Origin: Obesumbacterium proteus
GTDB taxonomy: Bacteria > Pseudomonadota > Gammaproteobacteria > Enterobacterales > Enterobacteriaceae
Length of the DNA stretch: 64,000 nucleotides
Direction of reading: 5' to 3'
Assembly (NCBI RefSeq): GCF_001586165.1
Contig: NZ_CP014608.1
Span: 620,001-684,000 of the forward strand
Part shown: positions 33,902 through 43,732 of the stretch, piece by piece
Layout of the letters: every line of letters begins with the position of its first letter
How positions within the stretch are numbered: position 1 is the first letter of the stretch
Position numbers and translations under genes: made by a program
The notes under the pieces: generated by a model
What the model saw: the letters and a program-made list of their open reading frames with translations, nothing else
Told to the model about the DNA's origin: nothing
Databases searched by the model: none

Positions 33902-35098
33902 ATGTCTGCGGATTTTTACCAGCAGCTGACCCAGCAATTAGAAACGACCTGTGCCGAAGGTCTGTATAAAAACGAACGTATTATTACCTCAGCGCAGCAG
34001 GCTGATATTGCGGTTGCAGATGGCCGCCATGTTATTAACTTTTGCGCAAACAACTATTTAGGTTTGGCAAATCACCCTGCGCTGATCAAAGCAGCGAAAG
34101 AAGGCATGGATTCCCATGGCTTTGGTATGGCATCGGTGCGCTTTATCTGCGGCACTCAAGATAGCCACAAACAGCTAGAACAACGACTGGCTGATTTTTT
34201 AGGTATGGAAGACTCCATTTTATATTCTTCCTGCTTCGATGCTAACGGTGGGCTGTTCGAAACGCTGTTAGGTCCTGAAGATGCCATTATTTCTGATGCG
34301 CTGAACCATGCTTCGATTATTGATGGCGTGCGTTTGTGTAAGGCTAAGCGCTATCGCTATGCCAATAACGATATGGCTGAACTGCGTGCCCAGTTAGAAA
34401 TGGCGAAGGCCGATGGCGCTCGCCATATTATGATTGCGACCGACGGCGTGTTCTCAATGGATGGCGTTATTGCCGATCTGAAATCGGTGTGCGATTTAGC
34501 CGATGAATATGGCGCGTTGGTGATGGTTGATGATTCCCATGCGGTTGGCTTCGTTGGCGAAAATGGCCGTGGCACCCATGAATACTGCGAAGTGATGGGG
34601 CGTGTAGACATCATCACCGGTACTTTAGGGAAAGCATTAGGCGGCGCATCCGGCGGCTATACCGCGGGCCGTAAAGAAGTGATCGAATGGCTGCGCCAGC
34701 GTTCGCGTCCTTATCTGTTCTCCAACTCTTTAGCGCCAGCCATCGTTGCTGCATCAATCAAAGTGCTTGAGCTACTGGCTGATGGCGATGAACTGCGCAA
34801 CCGTCTGTGGAGCAACGCTCGTTTGTTCCGTGAAAAAATGAGCGCGGCGGGTTTCACTCTAGCGGGTGCCGATCATGCCATCATTCCTGTGATGTTGGGT
34901 GATGCCAAATTGGCACAAGAATTTGCCAATGAATTGCTGAAAGAAGGCATCTATGTAACAGGGTTCTTCTTCCCTGTTGTTCCTAAAGGTCAGGCACGTA
35001 TTCGTACTCAAATGTCTGCTGACCATACTCCAGAACAAATTGAACGCGCAGTCGCGGCCTTTATTCGTATCGGCAAGCAGCTGGGTGTGATTGCCTAA
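33902..35098 (+). CDS. kbl: Glycine C-acetyltransferase (2-amino-3-ketobutyrate CoA ligase)
   Basis: Cleaves 2-amino-3-ketobutyrate with CoA to glycine and acetyl-CoA, second step of threonine breakdown. 398 aa from the ATG at 33902 with AGGAG upstream. PLP-enzyme motifs are FCANNYLGLANHP, MVDDSHAVGFVG and the lysine segment TGTLGKALGGASGG. Pairs with tdh, 13 bp downstream. Confidence 0.98.
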   Translation: MSADFYQQLTQQLETTCAEGLYKNERIITSAQQADIAVADGRHVINFCANNYLGLANHPALIKAAKEGMDSHGFGMASVRFICGTQDSHKQLEQRLADFLGMEDSILYSSCFDANGGLFETLLGPEDAIISDALNHASIIDGVRLCKAKRYRYANNDMAELRAQLEMAKADGARHIMIATDGVFSMDGVIADLKSVCDLADEYGALVMVDDSHAVGFVGENGRGTHEYCEVMGRVDIITGTLGKALGGASGGYTAGRKEVIEWLRQRSRPYLFSNSLAPAIVAASIKVLELLADGDELRNRLWSNARLFREKMSAAGFTLAGADHAIIPVMLGDAKLAQEFANELLKEGIYVTGFFFPVVPKGQARIRTQMSADHTPEQIERAVAAFIRIGKQLGVIA

Positions 35099-35111
35099 GG
35101 AACTCATCGTT

Positions 35112-36137
35112 ATGAAAGCATTGTCAAAACTGAAGGCGGAAGAAGGGATTTGGATGACCGATGTGCCGAAGCCAGAGCTTGGGCATAACGATATCATGAT
35201 TAAAATCCGTAAAACGGCGATTTGTGGTACTGACGTCCATATTTACAACTGGGATGAATGGTCGCAAAAAACTATTCCAGTACCGATGGTCGTTGGTCAT
35301 GAATACGTGGGTGAGATTGTTGCGATCGGGCAAGAGGTTACCGGCTACAAGATTGGCGAACGTGTTTCTGGTGAGGGGCATATTACCTGCGGACACTGCC
35401 GTAACTGCCGCGGCGGGCGCACGCATCTATGCCGAAATACCACCGGCGTGGGTGTTAACCGCACTGGCGCATTTGCTGAGTATCTAGTTATTCCGGCATT
35501 TAACGCGTTTAAAATTCCAGACAATATTCCCGATGAGTTAGCGGCCATTTTTGACCCGTTTGGCAATGCTGTTCATACCGCGCTTTCATTCGATTTAGTG
35601 GGTGAAGACGTCTTAGTTTCCGGCGCAGGGCCGATTGGCATTATGGCGGCGGCGGTGTGTAAACACGTTGGCGCACGTAATGTCGTGATTACCGACGTTA
35701 ACGAATATCGTCTGGATCTGGCTCGTAAAATGGGCGTGACCCGCGCAGTGAATGTGAGTAAAGAAAATCTCACAGATGTGATGAATGAGCTTGGTATGAC
35801 CGAAGGTTTTGACGTCGGTTTGGAAATGTCTGGAGCACCGCCAGCGTTCCGTGCGATGCTGAGCACCATGAATCACGGTGGCAAAATTGCGATGCTGGGG
35901 ATCCCGCCATCAGATATGGCAATTGACTGGAATCAGGTGATTTTCAAAGGGCTATTCATCAAGGGTATTTATGGCCGCGAGATGTTTGAAACGTGGTACA
36001 AGATGGCCGCATTGCTGCAATCAGGCTTGGATTTGAGCCCAATCATCACTCACCAGTTTGGTATCGATGATTTCCAAAAAGGCTTTGATGCTATGCGTTC
36101 AGGCCACTCAGGAAAGGTTGTTCTGAGCTGGGATTAA
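35112..36137 (+). CDS. tdh: L-threonine 3-dehydrogenase
   Basis: Oxidises threonine to 2-amino-3-ketobutyrate with NAD. 341 aa from the ATG at 35112. Catalytic zinc site AICGTDVH and GHEYVGEI, structural zinc cysteines CGHCRNCRGGRTHLC, Rossmann segment SGAGPIGIMAAAV. Second gene of the kbl-tdh operon, ended by a terminator. Confidence 0.98.
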   Translation: MKALSKLKAEEGIWMTDVPKPELGHNDIMIKIRKTAICGTDVHIYNWDEWSQKTIPVPMVVGHEYVGEIVAIGQEVTGYKIGERVSGEGHITCGHCRNCRGGRTHLCRNTTGVGVNRTGAFAEYLVIPAFNAFKIPDNIPDELAAIFDPFGNAVHTALSFDLVGEDVLVSGAGPIGIMAAAVCKHVGARNVVITDVNEYRLDLARKMGVTRAVNVSKENLTDVMNELGMTEGFDVGLEMSGAPPAFRAMLSTMNHGGKIAMLGIPPSDMAIDWNQVIFKGLFIKGIYGREMFETWYKMAALLQSGLDLSPIITHQFGIDDFQKGFDAMRSGHSGKVVLSWD

Positions 36138-36152
36138 GATCCTCATATGAGC

Positions 36153-36178
36153 AAAAAGCCCCAATAGGGGCTTTTTTT
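36153..36178. terminator. Bidirectional terminator tdh / yibQ
   Basis: AAAAAGCCCC-aata-GGGGCTTTTTTT (36153-36178) between convergent genes. Confidence 0.93.
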
Positions 36179-36196
36179 CAACTTTTTTGCGATTAA

Positions 36197-37114
36197 TTAC
36201 AGCCAGTAATGCCAGCGGGCCTGTATGAATTTCACCGGAGCTGTATTTGCTATGCTGGTGCCAATGGCATCAAACATGGCGGTGGCATACACCTTCTCTG
36301 GTGCTTTTTTGCTGATGCATTGTTTAACACCACGGAATGGGTTACGTGGTTTTTGCTGTGTTGGCAGCGGGTTTTTATCTGGTACGGAAGCGCCATTAAG
36401 CAGTGAGCTAGGGCGAACCAACACAATATCTGCCGGTAACGACGGCAGCATTTGTTGTAATACGCGTACCGTTGATGGGTGCGGATGGCCGATGGCTATT
36501 GCTGACCCACTTTTCCGTGCAATTTGAATGGCGCGGTTAAACTGCTGGCGGATAGCAGCTTCGTTTTGAGAATCATCCAGAAAGACTTTGCGTTTAATGA
36601 CTTTAATCCCGGTACCGGCAGAGGCGTTTGTTACCTGACTATTGCCGATCGTCATGCTGTCGAGGAAATAAAGAAAATGATACTGCTCCAGTGTGCGCAT
36701 GACTTTCTGCATGCCTTGCAGGTTTGACGTCATCAGGCTGCCCATATGGTTGTTCATCCCAACGGCATAAGGCACAGCGTTTACGGATTGGCGGATGATG
36801 CGCTGGATTTCAGCTTCGCTCATTGAGGGCTGTAATGTGTCTTTCTCTAGCGGCTGTTTGCTAATGGGCGCCATTGGCAGGTGGATCAGAATTTCGCGCC
36901 CCTGAGCATGTGCTTTGTTTGCCATTTCACGCGCATGAGGTGCGGTGGGCAAAACGGCAACGGAGATAGCCAAGGGCATTTGCAGGATTTTATTTTCTTC
37001 TTGTGGGCGATAGCCAAAATCGTCAATGACGATAGCTAACTTCCCTGCATAGGCAGATACCGTGCTACAGGTGAAAATCAGAAGTGCGGAGGTGACAGCA
37101 TTGAAAAAGCGCAA
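36197..37114 (-). CDS. yibQ: Divergent polysaccharide deacetylase family protein
   Basis: 305 aa periplasmic protein with a polysaccharide-deacetylase-like fold (KLAIVIDDFGY, LIHLPMAP, GMNNHMGSLMT, FLDSMTIGNS, AIAIGHPHPSTV); substrate unknown. No ATG gives a sensible N terminus. The TTG at 37114 has AAGGG eight bases upstream and yields MRFFNAVTSALLIFTCSTVS, a signal peptide cleaved near SAYA. The longest open frame to 37291 runs into envC and is rejected. Downstream of envC in the gpmM-envC-yibQ order of E. coli. Confidence 0.9.
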   Translation of the reverse strand: MRFFNAVTSALLIFTCSTVSAYAGKLAIVIDDFGYRPQEENKILQMPLAISVAVLPTAPHAREMANKAHAQGREILIHLPMAPISKQPLEKDTLQPSMSEAEIQRIIRQSVNAVPYAVGMNNHMGSLMTSNLQGMQKVMRTLEQYHFLYFLDSMTIGNSQVTNASAGTGIKVIKRKVFLDDSQNEAAIRQQFNRAIQIARKSGSAIAIGHPHPSTVRVLQQMLPSLPADIVLVRPSSLLNGASVPDKNPLPTQQKPRNPFRGVKQCISKKAPEKVYATAMFDAIGTSIANTAPVKFIQARWHYWL

Positions 37115-37172
37115 TGTGTTTTCCCTTGTTGTTGCAGGAGCGGTAACTGCGGGTGAATGAGGGCTCTTGGGG

Positions 37173-38534
37173 CTAACGTCCAAGCCACGGTAGTGGGTTG
37201 ACGGCTTGGCCTTGGCGGCGGATTTCAAAGTAAAGAGCAGGTTGGCCTTGGCCACCGCTATTACCGACCAGTGCGATAGGCTGTCCTGCACGAACCTGTG
37301 CGCCGACGTTAACCAAAGCGCTTTGGTTATAGCCGTACAGACTCATATCGCCTTTGCCGTGTTCAACTACAACGACCAGACCATAACCTTGCAGCCAATC
37401 GGCTAGCAGTACGCGACCATCTGCGATGGCTTTCACTTCACTGCCTTCGGATGCGGCAATAACCATCCCTTTCCAGCGCAGTTCGCCCTGTAGCGTTTCG
37501 CCGAAACTGTGAATAGTTCGGCCACGAACGGGCCACATTGCCTGACCATTGCCACGTCCTAAACCACCGGTACGCGCTATCAATGAACGCTCGCTTTCCG
37601 TTGGTTTGTATTTATACGTCGTGCCTTTTTTCTTCGCCTGCTCTTCTTTAGCCTTCATTTGGGCTTGAAGCTTGGCGGCTTCTCGCGCCTCACGTTCGGC
37701 GCGTGCTTTCGCTTCACGCTCGGCCTTGGCGATCTGATCGCGCAAGCGTGATTCGTTCGCTTTCATTTCGGAGAGCTGTTGCTGATCTTTAGCCAGTGAG
37801 CTTTCCAATGATGAGAGGGTTTTTTGGCGCTGAATGCGGGCAGACTCTAGCTGTTGCTGCGCTTGCTGCTGGGTAACCAGAATCGCTTTTTGCTGATTTT
37901 GTGCGGCTTCCAGCTCTTTCTTTTCGCTGGCTAAGTCGGTGCGCGTCTGGTTTAGCTTATCGATATTTTTTTGGCGCGCTTCATTGAGATAACCAAAGTA
38001 AGCCAAAATACGCTCACTGCGCTGGCTTTCTTCACCGCTCAGTAAAACCTGAATACCGGTATGTTTGCCTAAACGAAAAGCCATATCGAGCTGATGCTCG
38101 AGCAGCTTCAGGTGTTTGTTTTCTTGCGACTGAAGTTTTTTAATCGATGCGGTCAGCTTGGTAACGTTGGCACTTAGCGTTGCTAGTTCAGACTGCGTTT
38201 CTCGAAGAGAGCGGCTTGCCTGAGCAATGATTTTTTCCTGCGCTTTAAGCTGATCTTGCAGTGAACTACGCTGTTGTTGCTGCTGTTTGACGGCTTTTTC
38301 TTTTTCAGCAATGTTTTGCTGAATAGATTTTAGCTGCTGTTTGTTGTCATCAGCGGCCTGAGTGGGGAACGAGGAAAACCATGCGCCAGCATAGATTACG
38401 CTGGCACACAGTATCGGTAACATGCGAAACGCTGCGGGAGTGGGCGACAAACGAGTGAGTTTATCGCCAATGTTTTTATCCGCTTTGAGCGCTAAGGCTA
38501 CCTTTGATTCGTGAAATTGATCTTTTCCCCTCAT
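37173..38534 (-). CDS. envC: Murein hydrolase activator EnvC
   Basis: Periplasmic activator of amidases AmiA/AmiB at the division septum, recruited by FtsEX. 453 aa as drawn; a signal segment (ILCASVIYAGAWFSSF, about 42-57) is followed by a long coiled coil (about 60-275) and a C-terminal LytM domain (GMVIAASEGSEVKAIADGRV, GYGLVVVVEHGKGDMSLYGY) that is catalytically degenerate in this family. The start is uncertain: E. coli EnvC is about 419 aa, and an ATG at 38423 lies nearer the signal peptide. Confidence 0.95.
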   Translation of the reverse strand: MRGKDQFHESKVALALKADKNIGDKLTRLSPTPAAFRMLPILCASVIYAGAWFSSFPTQAADDNKQQLKSIQQNIAEKEKAVKQQQQQRSSLQDQLKAQEKIIAQASRSLRETQSELATLSANVTKLTASIKKLQSQENKHLKLLEHQLDMAFRLGKHTGIQVLLSGEESQRSERILAYFGYLNEARQKNIDKLNQTRTDLASEKKELEAAQNQQKAILVTQQQAQQQLESARIQRQKTLSSLESSLAKDQQQLSEMKANESRLRDQIAKAEREAKARAEREAREAAKLQAQMKAKEEQAKKKGTTYKYKPTESERSLIARTGGLGRGNGQAMWPVRGRTIHSFGETLQGELRWKGMVIAASEGSEVKAIADGRVLLADWLQGYGLVVVVEHGKGDMSLYGYNQSALVNVGAQVRAGQPIALVGNSGGQGQPALYFEIRRQGQAVNPLPWLGR

Positions 38535-38543
38535 GGGGATCGA

Positions 38544-40088
38544 TTATTCCACGATGAACAGCGGCTTACCAGTCATCTCTTTAGGCACTTCCATGTCCAT
38601 CATGGTCAGCATGGTCGCTGCGATGTCAGACAATTTACCGCCTTCAACGGCTTTAGCCGGTTTGCCAACGTAGATTAATGGCACTGGCAGGTTGGTGTGA
38701 GCGGTATACGCAGCACCTGTCACCTGATCGCGCATCAGCTCGGCGTTGCCGTGGTCCGCAGTGATCAGCAACTGACCACCTACGTTTTGAACGGCTTCGA
38801 CGACCTGACCGACACAGTGATCCAGCGTTTCAACGGCTTTTACTGCGGCATCGTAAATACCGGTGTGGCCAACCATGTCGCCGTTAGGGTAGTTACAGAT
38901 AATCGCATCGTATTTACCGCTGTTGATAGCGCCAACCAGTTTTTCGGTCAGCTCAGCAGAGCTCATTTCTGGCTGCAGATCGTAAGTCGCCACTTTTGGC
39001 GAGTTGATCAGAATGCGGTCTTCGCCTTTGAACGGCTCTTCCACGCCACCGTTGTAGAAGAAGGTCACGTGAGCATATTTTTCAGTTTCAGAAATACGCA
39101 GCTGAGCTTTGTCATGCTTCATCAGCCATTCACCGAAGGTGTTTGCCAGTGAAGATGGTGGATAAGCGCAAGCCGCTTTAATGTCAGCCGCATATTCAGT
39201 CAACATTACGAAGTTGCTGAAGTTAACCACTTTGTTGCGTTTGAAACCGTCAAAGTCAGCGTTAACAAAGGTGCGAGTGATTTGGCGAGCACGGTCAGCA
39301 CGGAAGTTCATGAAGATCAGCGCATCGCCGTCGTTCATGGATGCATCGGCTTCACCTGCCGCTTTGATTACGGTTGGTTTAACAAATTCGTCGTTTTCGT
39401 CGCGTGCGTAAGCCGCTTCAAGGCCGGCAACCGCATTTTCTGCGGTGTATTCGCCTTTCGCTTCGGTCAGCAGATCATAAGCTAACTGAACGCGATCCCA
39501 ACGGTTATCACGGTCCATTGCATAGTAGCGACCAATGATGGACGCGATGCGGCCTTTGCCCAATTCGGCAAATTTCTCGGTGAATCGTTTCAGTGTATTT
39601 TCAGCACTACGCGGCGGGGTGTCACGTCCATCCAAGAATGCGTGCAGATAGATAGCTTCTGCGCCACGCTTGGCAGCCAACTCAACCATAGCAAGAATGT
39701 GTTCTTCGTGGCTATGTACGCCACCCGGAGACATCAAACCCATGATGTGAACGGCTTTGCCCAGAGATACGGCTTTATCAACCGCACCAACCAGAACTTC
39801 ATTGGCAAAGAAGTCGCCGTCTTTGATTTCTTTGTCCAGACGGGTCAGATCTTGATAAACGATGCGGCCTGCGCCAAGGTTTACGTGACCAACTTCAGAG
39901 TTACCCATCTGGCCGTCAGGCAGACCTACGTCCAAACCGGAAGCAGAAATCAGGGTATGTGGGTATTCTTTCCACAGACGATCCATGACAGGACGTTTAG
40001 CGTTAAGAATCGCGTTATCTTGGGTTTCTTCGCGGTAACCATAACCGTCCAGAATTACCAGTACCATTGGTTTTTTGGCGCTCGACAT
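38544..40088 (-). CDS. gpmM: 2,3-bisphosphoglycerate-independent phosphoglycerate mutase
   Basis: Interconverts 3- and 2-phosphoglycerate. 514 aa, the E. coli length. The phosphoserine Ser64 lies in GQMGNSEVGHVN; manganese ligands occur in VILDGYGYRE, NYPNGDMVGHTG and ITADHGNAE. Ten bases upstream of envC on the same strand, so the three genes are probably one operon. Confidence 0.99.
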   Translation of the reverse strand: MSSAKKPMVLVILDGYGYREETQDNAILNAKRPVMDRLWKEYPHTLISASGLDVGLPDGQMGNSEVGHVNLGAGRIVYQDLTRLDKEIKDGDFFANEVLVGAVDKAVSLGKAVHIMGLMSPGGVHSHEEHILAMVELAAKRGAEAIYLHAFLDGRDTPPRSAENTLKRFTEKFAELGKGRIASIIGRYYAMDRDNRWDRVQLAYDLLTEAKGEYTAENAVAGLEAAYARDENDEFVKPTVIKAAGEADASMNDGDALIFMNFRADRARQITRTFVNADFDGFKRNKVVNFSNFVMLTEYAADIKAACAYPPSSLANTFGEWLMKHDKAQLRISETEKYAHVTFFYNGGVEEPFKGEDRILINSPKVATYDLQPEMSSAELTEKLVGAINSGKYDAIICNYPNGDMVGHTGIYDAAVKAVETLDHCVGQVVEAVQNVGGQLLITADHGNAELMRDQVTGAAYTAHTNLPVPLIYVGKPAKAVEGGKLSDIAATMLTMMDMEVPKEMTGKPLFIVE

Positions 40089-40468
40089 TGCAACAACCTC
40101 GTTTCTTTATAAGTTCAAAGTTTGAGTTCAAAATACGTTCAAGTGTGAATAGCCGTTTAGGTTAAAACGGAATCACTCACACGCCCGCTGAGCGGTGCCT
40201 AAGCAAAGGCCGAATAACATACACGGCTATTTGCACTCAAAGTAGTGTAATTTTACTACAGTCTGTGGTGAATTGAGCGCAGAAAGATCAAATGATCGTT
40301 TCTGTACCTTGTTTCAAGCCGGTAAATCCTGTCTGAAACATAAAAAATTTCGGGTTATGCCGCAGATTCGTTTTTAGTAACAGGTCTTCTGGCTGTAATT
40401 GACGCACTGCGCAGGTATACTCTGACTCTTTGATTTTATCCCTTAACTGACGGGAGTAGTTACACCCC
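40089..40468. promoter_or_regulatory. Divergent control region gpmM / yibN
   Basis: 380 bp with no convincing gene. TATACT at 40416-40421 with a weak -35 (CTGTAA, 40393-40398, 17 bp spacing) may drive yibN rightward. The leftward gpmM promoter was not pinned down. Confidence 0.45.
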
Positions 40469-40906
40469 ATGCAAATGCAAGAGATTATGCAATTTGTGAG
40501 TGCCCATCCCATACTTAGCGTAGCGTGGATTGTTCTGTTTGTAGCAGTGCTGGTCACCACCTTTAAAAGCCGTTTCTCCAAAGTAAAAGAAATTACTCGT
40601 GGTGAAGCCACTCTTCTGATTAACAAAGAAGATGCCGTTGTTGTTGATACCCGTACTCGCGAAGATTTCCGCAAGGGTCATCTGGCAAACTCTCTGAATC
40701 TGACGCCTAGCGACCTGAAAAATGGCAGCTTTGGTGAGTTAGAGAAACATAAAACTCAGCCAGTTATCGTGGTTTGCGCCAATGGCATGAGCTCTCGTGA
40801 ATCGGGTGAGCATTTAGTGAAAGCGGGCTTTGAGCGCGTTTATACGCTGAAAGACGGTATCGCAGGCTGGAGCGGTGAGAATCTGCCTTTAGCTCGCGGC
40901 AAATAA
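40469..40906 (+). CDS. yibN: Membrane-anchored rhodanese-like protein
   Basis: 145 aa. One N-terminal membrane segment (PILSVAWIVLFVAVLVTTF) and a rhodanese domain (EDAVVVDTRTREDFRKGHL, IVVCANGMSSRESG) whose active-site loop begins with Cys, so sulfurtransferase activity is possible. First gene of the yibN-grxC-secB-gpsA group. An ATG two codons downstream matches the E. coli start; spacing to GGAG slightly favours the first. Confidence 0.93.
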   Translation: MQMQEIMQFVSAHPILSVAWIVLFVAVLVTTFKSRFSKVKEITRGEATLLINKEDAVVVDTRTREDFRKGHLANSLNLTPSDLKNGSFGELEKHKTQPVIVVCANGMSSRESGEHLVKAGFERVYTLKDGIAGWSGENLPLARGK

Positions 40907-40923
40907 TCTGCAAGGAATTCATC

Positions 40924-41172
40924 ATGGCAAACATTGAGATCTATACCAAAGCGACCTGTCCTTTCTGTCATCGCGCGAAAGCGCTGTTGCAGTCAAAAGG
41001 CGCTCAGTTTAATGAAATTGCTATTGATAACGATCCGAAAAAGCGCGAAGAAATGATTGAGCGCAGCGGTCGTACAACCGTGCCACAGATTTTTATTGAT
41101 GGGCAGCACATTGGTGGCTGTGACGATTTACACGCGCTGGATGCAAAAGGCGGCCTCGACCCGTTGCTGTAA
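40924..41172 (+). CDS. grxC: Glutaredoxin 3
   Basis: 82 aa dithiol glutaredoxin with CPFC (Cys12, Cys15), TTVPQIFIDG (cis-Pro) and GGCDDLHAL for glutathione binding. Reduces ribonucleotide reductase and mixed disulfides. 17 bp after yibN with AGGAA upstream. Confidence 0.98.
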   Translation: MANIEIYTKATCPFCHRAKALLQSKGAQFNEIAIDNDPKKREEMIERSGRTTVPQIFIDGQHIGGCDDLHALDAKGGLDPLL

Positions 41173-41234
41173 TCCGTGCGGTATTCGCCCCATAATTCCC
41201 ATTTATGGATATTAACTTAAAAGGTATTAACGCT

Positions 41235-41708
41235 ATGTCAGAACAAAACAACTCAGAGATGTCTTTCCAGATCCAACGTGTTTACACCAAAGATATCTCC
41301 TTTGAAGCTCCAAATGCGCCAGCTGTATTCCAGAAAGATTGGCAGCCAGAAGTTAAACTGGATCTGGATACTGCATCCACTCAGCTGGCTGACGGCGTGT
41401 TTGAAGTGGTACTGCGCGTGACGGTAACGGCAACTCTGGGCGAAGAAACTGCATTCCTGTGTGAAGTTCAGCAGGCAGGTATCTTCACTATTTCTGGCAT
41501 CGAAGGAACTCAGATGGCTCATTGTCTGGGTGCTTACTGCCCGAACATCCTGTTCCCATATGCACGCGAATGCATCACCAGCCTGGTTTCTCGTGGTACT
41601 TTCCCACAGTTGAACCTGGCTCCAGTGAACTTCGACGCACTGTTCATGAATTATCTGCAGCAGGCTGAAGGCGCAGAAGGTGCTGAACAGCAGCCTCAGG
41701 ATGCCTAA
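41235..41708 (+). CDS. secB: Protein-export chaperone SecB
   Basis: 157 aa from the ATG at 41235 (MSEQNNSEMSFQIQRVYTKD). Keeps preproteins unfolded and passes them to SecA. The core EAPNAPAVFQKDWQPE and YCPNILFPYARECITSLVSR is typical; the tail is acidic and Gln-rich. Its stop overlaps the gpsA ATG (TAATG). Confidence 0.98.
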   Translation: MSEQNNSEMSFQIQRVYTKDISFEAPNAPAVFQKDWQPEVKLDLDTASTQLADGVFEVVLRVTVTATLGEETAFLCEVQQAGIFTISGIEGTQMAHCLGAYCPNILFPYARECITSLVSRGTFPQLNLAPVNFDALFMNYLQQAEGAEGAEQQPQDA

Positions 41709-42727
41709 TGAATAACCCTACGGCTTCAATGACCGTCATCGGTGCCGGTTCTTACGGCACCGCTTTGGCAATTACGCTGGCGCGTAATGGGCACCAAGTG
41801 GTGTTATGGGGTCACGACCCTAAACATATCGAAGCACTTGATGCCGCGCGCTGTAATCAGGCATTCCTGCCTGATGTTCCTTTCCCCGATACGCTAACGC
41901 TGGAAACCGATCTTGCGAAGGCAATGGCTGCAAGCCGTGATGTGCTGGTCGTTGTACCGAGCTATGTGTTTGGTGAAGTGCTGCGTCAACTGAAGCCATA
42001 CCTGCGTACTGATTCACGAATCGTTTGGGCAACCAAGGGATTAGAAGCAGAAACAGGTCGTTTGCTACAAGATGTTGCTCGTGAAGCGCTTGGCCCTGAC
42101 ATTCCTTTAGCTACGCTGTCAGGCCCAACGTTTGCCAAAGAACTGGCTGCGGGTTTACCTACTGCAATTGCGCTGTCATCCACCGATGCACAGTTCACCG
42201 ACGATTTACAGCAGCTACTGCGCTGCGGCAAAAGCTTCCGTGTTTATAGCAACCCTGATTTCATCGGTGTACAGCTAGGTGGTGCGGTAAAAAACGTGAT
42301 TGCGATTGGCGCAGGTATGTCTGACGGCATCGGCTTTGGTGCGAACGCCAGAACTGCGTTGATCACGCGTGGGTTGACCGAAATGAGTCGTCTTGGGGTT
42401 GCGCTGGGTGCCGATCCAACTACCTTTATGGGTATGTCTGGATTAGGCGACTTGGTGCTGACCTGTACTGACAACCAGTCTCGTAATCGCCGTTTTGGGA
42501 TTATGCTGGGGCAGGGCGTAGGCGTGCAGGAAGCGCAAGATAAGATTGGCCAAGTGGTTGAAGGCTATAGAAATACCAAAGAAGTGATGGCCTTGGCCCA
42601 ACGCTTTGGTGTGGAAATGCCTATCACTGAGCAAATCTATCAGGTGCTTTATTGCCATAAAGATGCTCGTGAAGCGGCGTTGACGCTGCTAGGTCGAGCA
42701 CGCAAAGACGAAAAAACCAGCCGTTAG
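41708..42727 (+). CDS. gpsA: Glycerol-3-phosphate dehydrogenase (NAD(P)+)
   Basis: Makes sn-glycerol-3-phosphate from DHAP for phospholipids. 339 aa; GAGSYGTALAITLARNGH dinucleotide fold, GPTFAKELAAGLPTA, and the catalytic Lys in LGGAVKNVIAIGAG. Coupled to secB by TAATG, as in E. coli. Confidence 0.98.
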   Translation: MNNPTASMTVIGAGSYGTALAITLARNGHQVVLWGHDPKHIEALDAARCNQAFLPDVPFPDTLTLETDLAKAMAASRDVLVVVPSYVFGEVLRQLKPYLRTDSRIVWATKGLEAETGRLLQDVAREALGPDIPLATLSGPTFAKELAAGLPTAIALSSTDAQFTDDLQQLLRCGKSFRVYSNPDFIGVQLGGAVKNVIAIGAGMSDGIGFGANARTALITRGLTEMSRLGVALGADPTTFMGMSGLGDLVLTCTDNQSRNRRFGIMLGQGVGVQEAQDKIGQVVEGYRNTKEVMALAQRFGVEMPITEQIYQVLYCHKDAREAALTLLGRARKDEKTSR

Positions 42728-42849
42728 AGATCAAGTTTTTAACATCAAGGCTTGACCATGCTACGGCAGGTCTGATTAATTGTTGTCTGAATTATAACTA
42801 TAGCTGATATAGTCACGGCAGCAATTAAATTGATTGAAGGGAGTGTTGT

Positions 42850-43671
42850 ATGTCGATAGAAGAACTAGAACAAATCTGGCAATGCATCAAAACCGAGGCG
42901 CGTGGTTTAGCCGAGTGTGAGCCGATGCTGGCTAGTTTCTATCACGCAACACTCCTTAAGCATGAAAATTTGGGCAGTGCGTTGAGCTATATTCTGGCGA
43001 ATAAGCTGGCCAATGCCATTATGCCTGCGATTGCTATTCGCGAAGTGGTGGAAGAGGCTTATCGCGCCGACACCAATATGACCGACTACGCGGCACGCGA
43101 TATTCTCGCGGTTCGCCAGCGAGATCCAGCAGTAGATAAATACTCCACGCCATTGCTTTACCTGAAAGGTTTTCATGCCTTGCAGGCCTACCGCATTGGT
43201 CATTGGCTGTGGTCGCAAGATCGTAAAGCGCTGGCTATTTACCTGCAAAATCAAATCTCAGTTGTTTTTGGCGTTGATATTCATCCTGCGGCGCGAATTG
43301 GCTGTGGGATCATGCTCGATCATGCGACGGGTATTGTGATCGGCGAAACGGCCGCGGTTGAAAACGACGTGTCTATTCTGCAATCCGTAACACTGGGTGG
43401 TACGGGTAAAGAAGGGGGCGATCGTCATCCGAAGATCCGTGAAGGCGTTATGATCGGCGCAGGTGCTAAAATTCTGGGCAATATCGAAGTGGGTCGCGGA
43501 GCTAAGATTGGTGCAGGGTCAGTGGTTCTACATCCTATTCCTGCTCACACTACGGCGGCTGGTGTGCCTGCGCGCATTGTAGGGCGTCCTGAAAGTGAAA
43601 AACCGTCCATGGATATGGATCAGTTGTTTAACGGTTCACACGATGGTTTTGAGTTCGGCGACGGAATTTAA
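42850..43671 (+). CDS. cysE: Serine O-acetyltransferase
   Basis: First step of cysteine synthesis, feedback-inhibited by cysteine. 273 aa with an N-terminal helical domain and C-terminal left-handed beta-helix hexapeptides (GCGIMLDHATGIVIGE, VTLGGTGKEGGDRHP, IGAGAKILGNIEVGRG). AAGGGAG-type ribosome site upstream. Separated from gpsA by 122 bp, so it may have its own promoter. Confidence 0.98.
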   Translation: MSIEELEQIWQCIKTEARGLAECEPMLASFYHATLLKHENLGSALSYILANKLANAIMPAIAIREVVEEAYRADTNMTDYAARDILAVRQRDPAVDKYSTPLLYLKGFHALQAYRIGHWLWSQDRKALAIYLQNQISVVFGVDIHPAARIGCGIMLDHATGIVIGETAAVENDVSILQSVTLGGTGKEGGDRHPKIREGVMIGAGAKILGNIEVGRGAKIGAGSVVLHPIPAHTTAAGVPARIVGRPESEKPSMDMDQLFNGSHDGFEFGDGI

Positions 43672-43732
43672 CGGCAGGTTCTTTTCATTCTACGGGGCAG
43701 ACACTCGCCTGCCTCGCATATCACAGTAAAAC

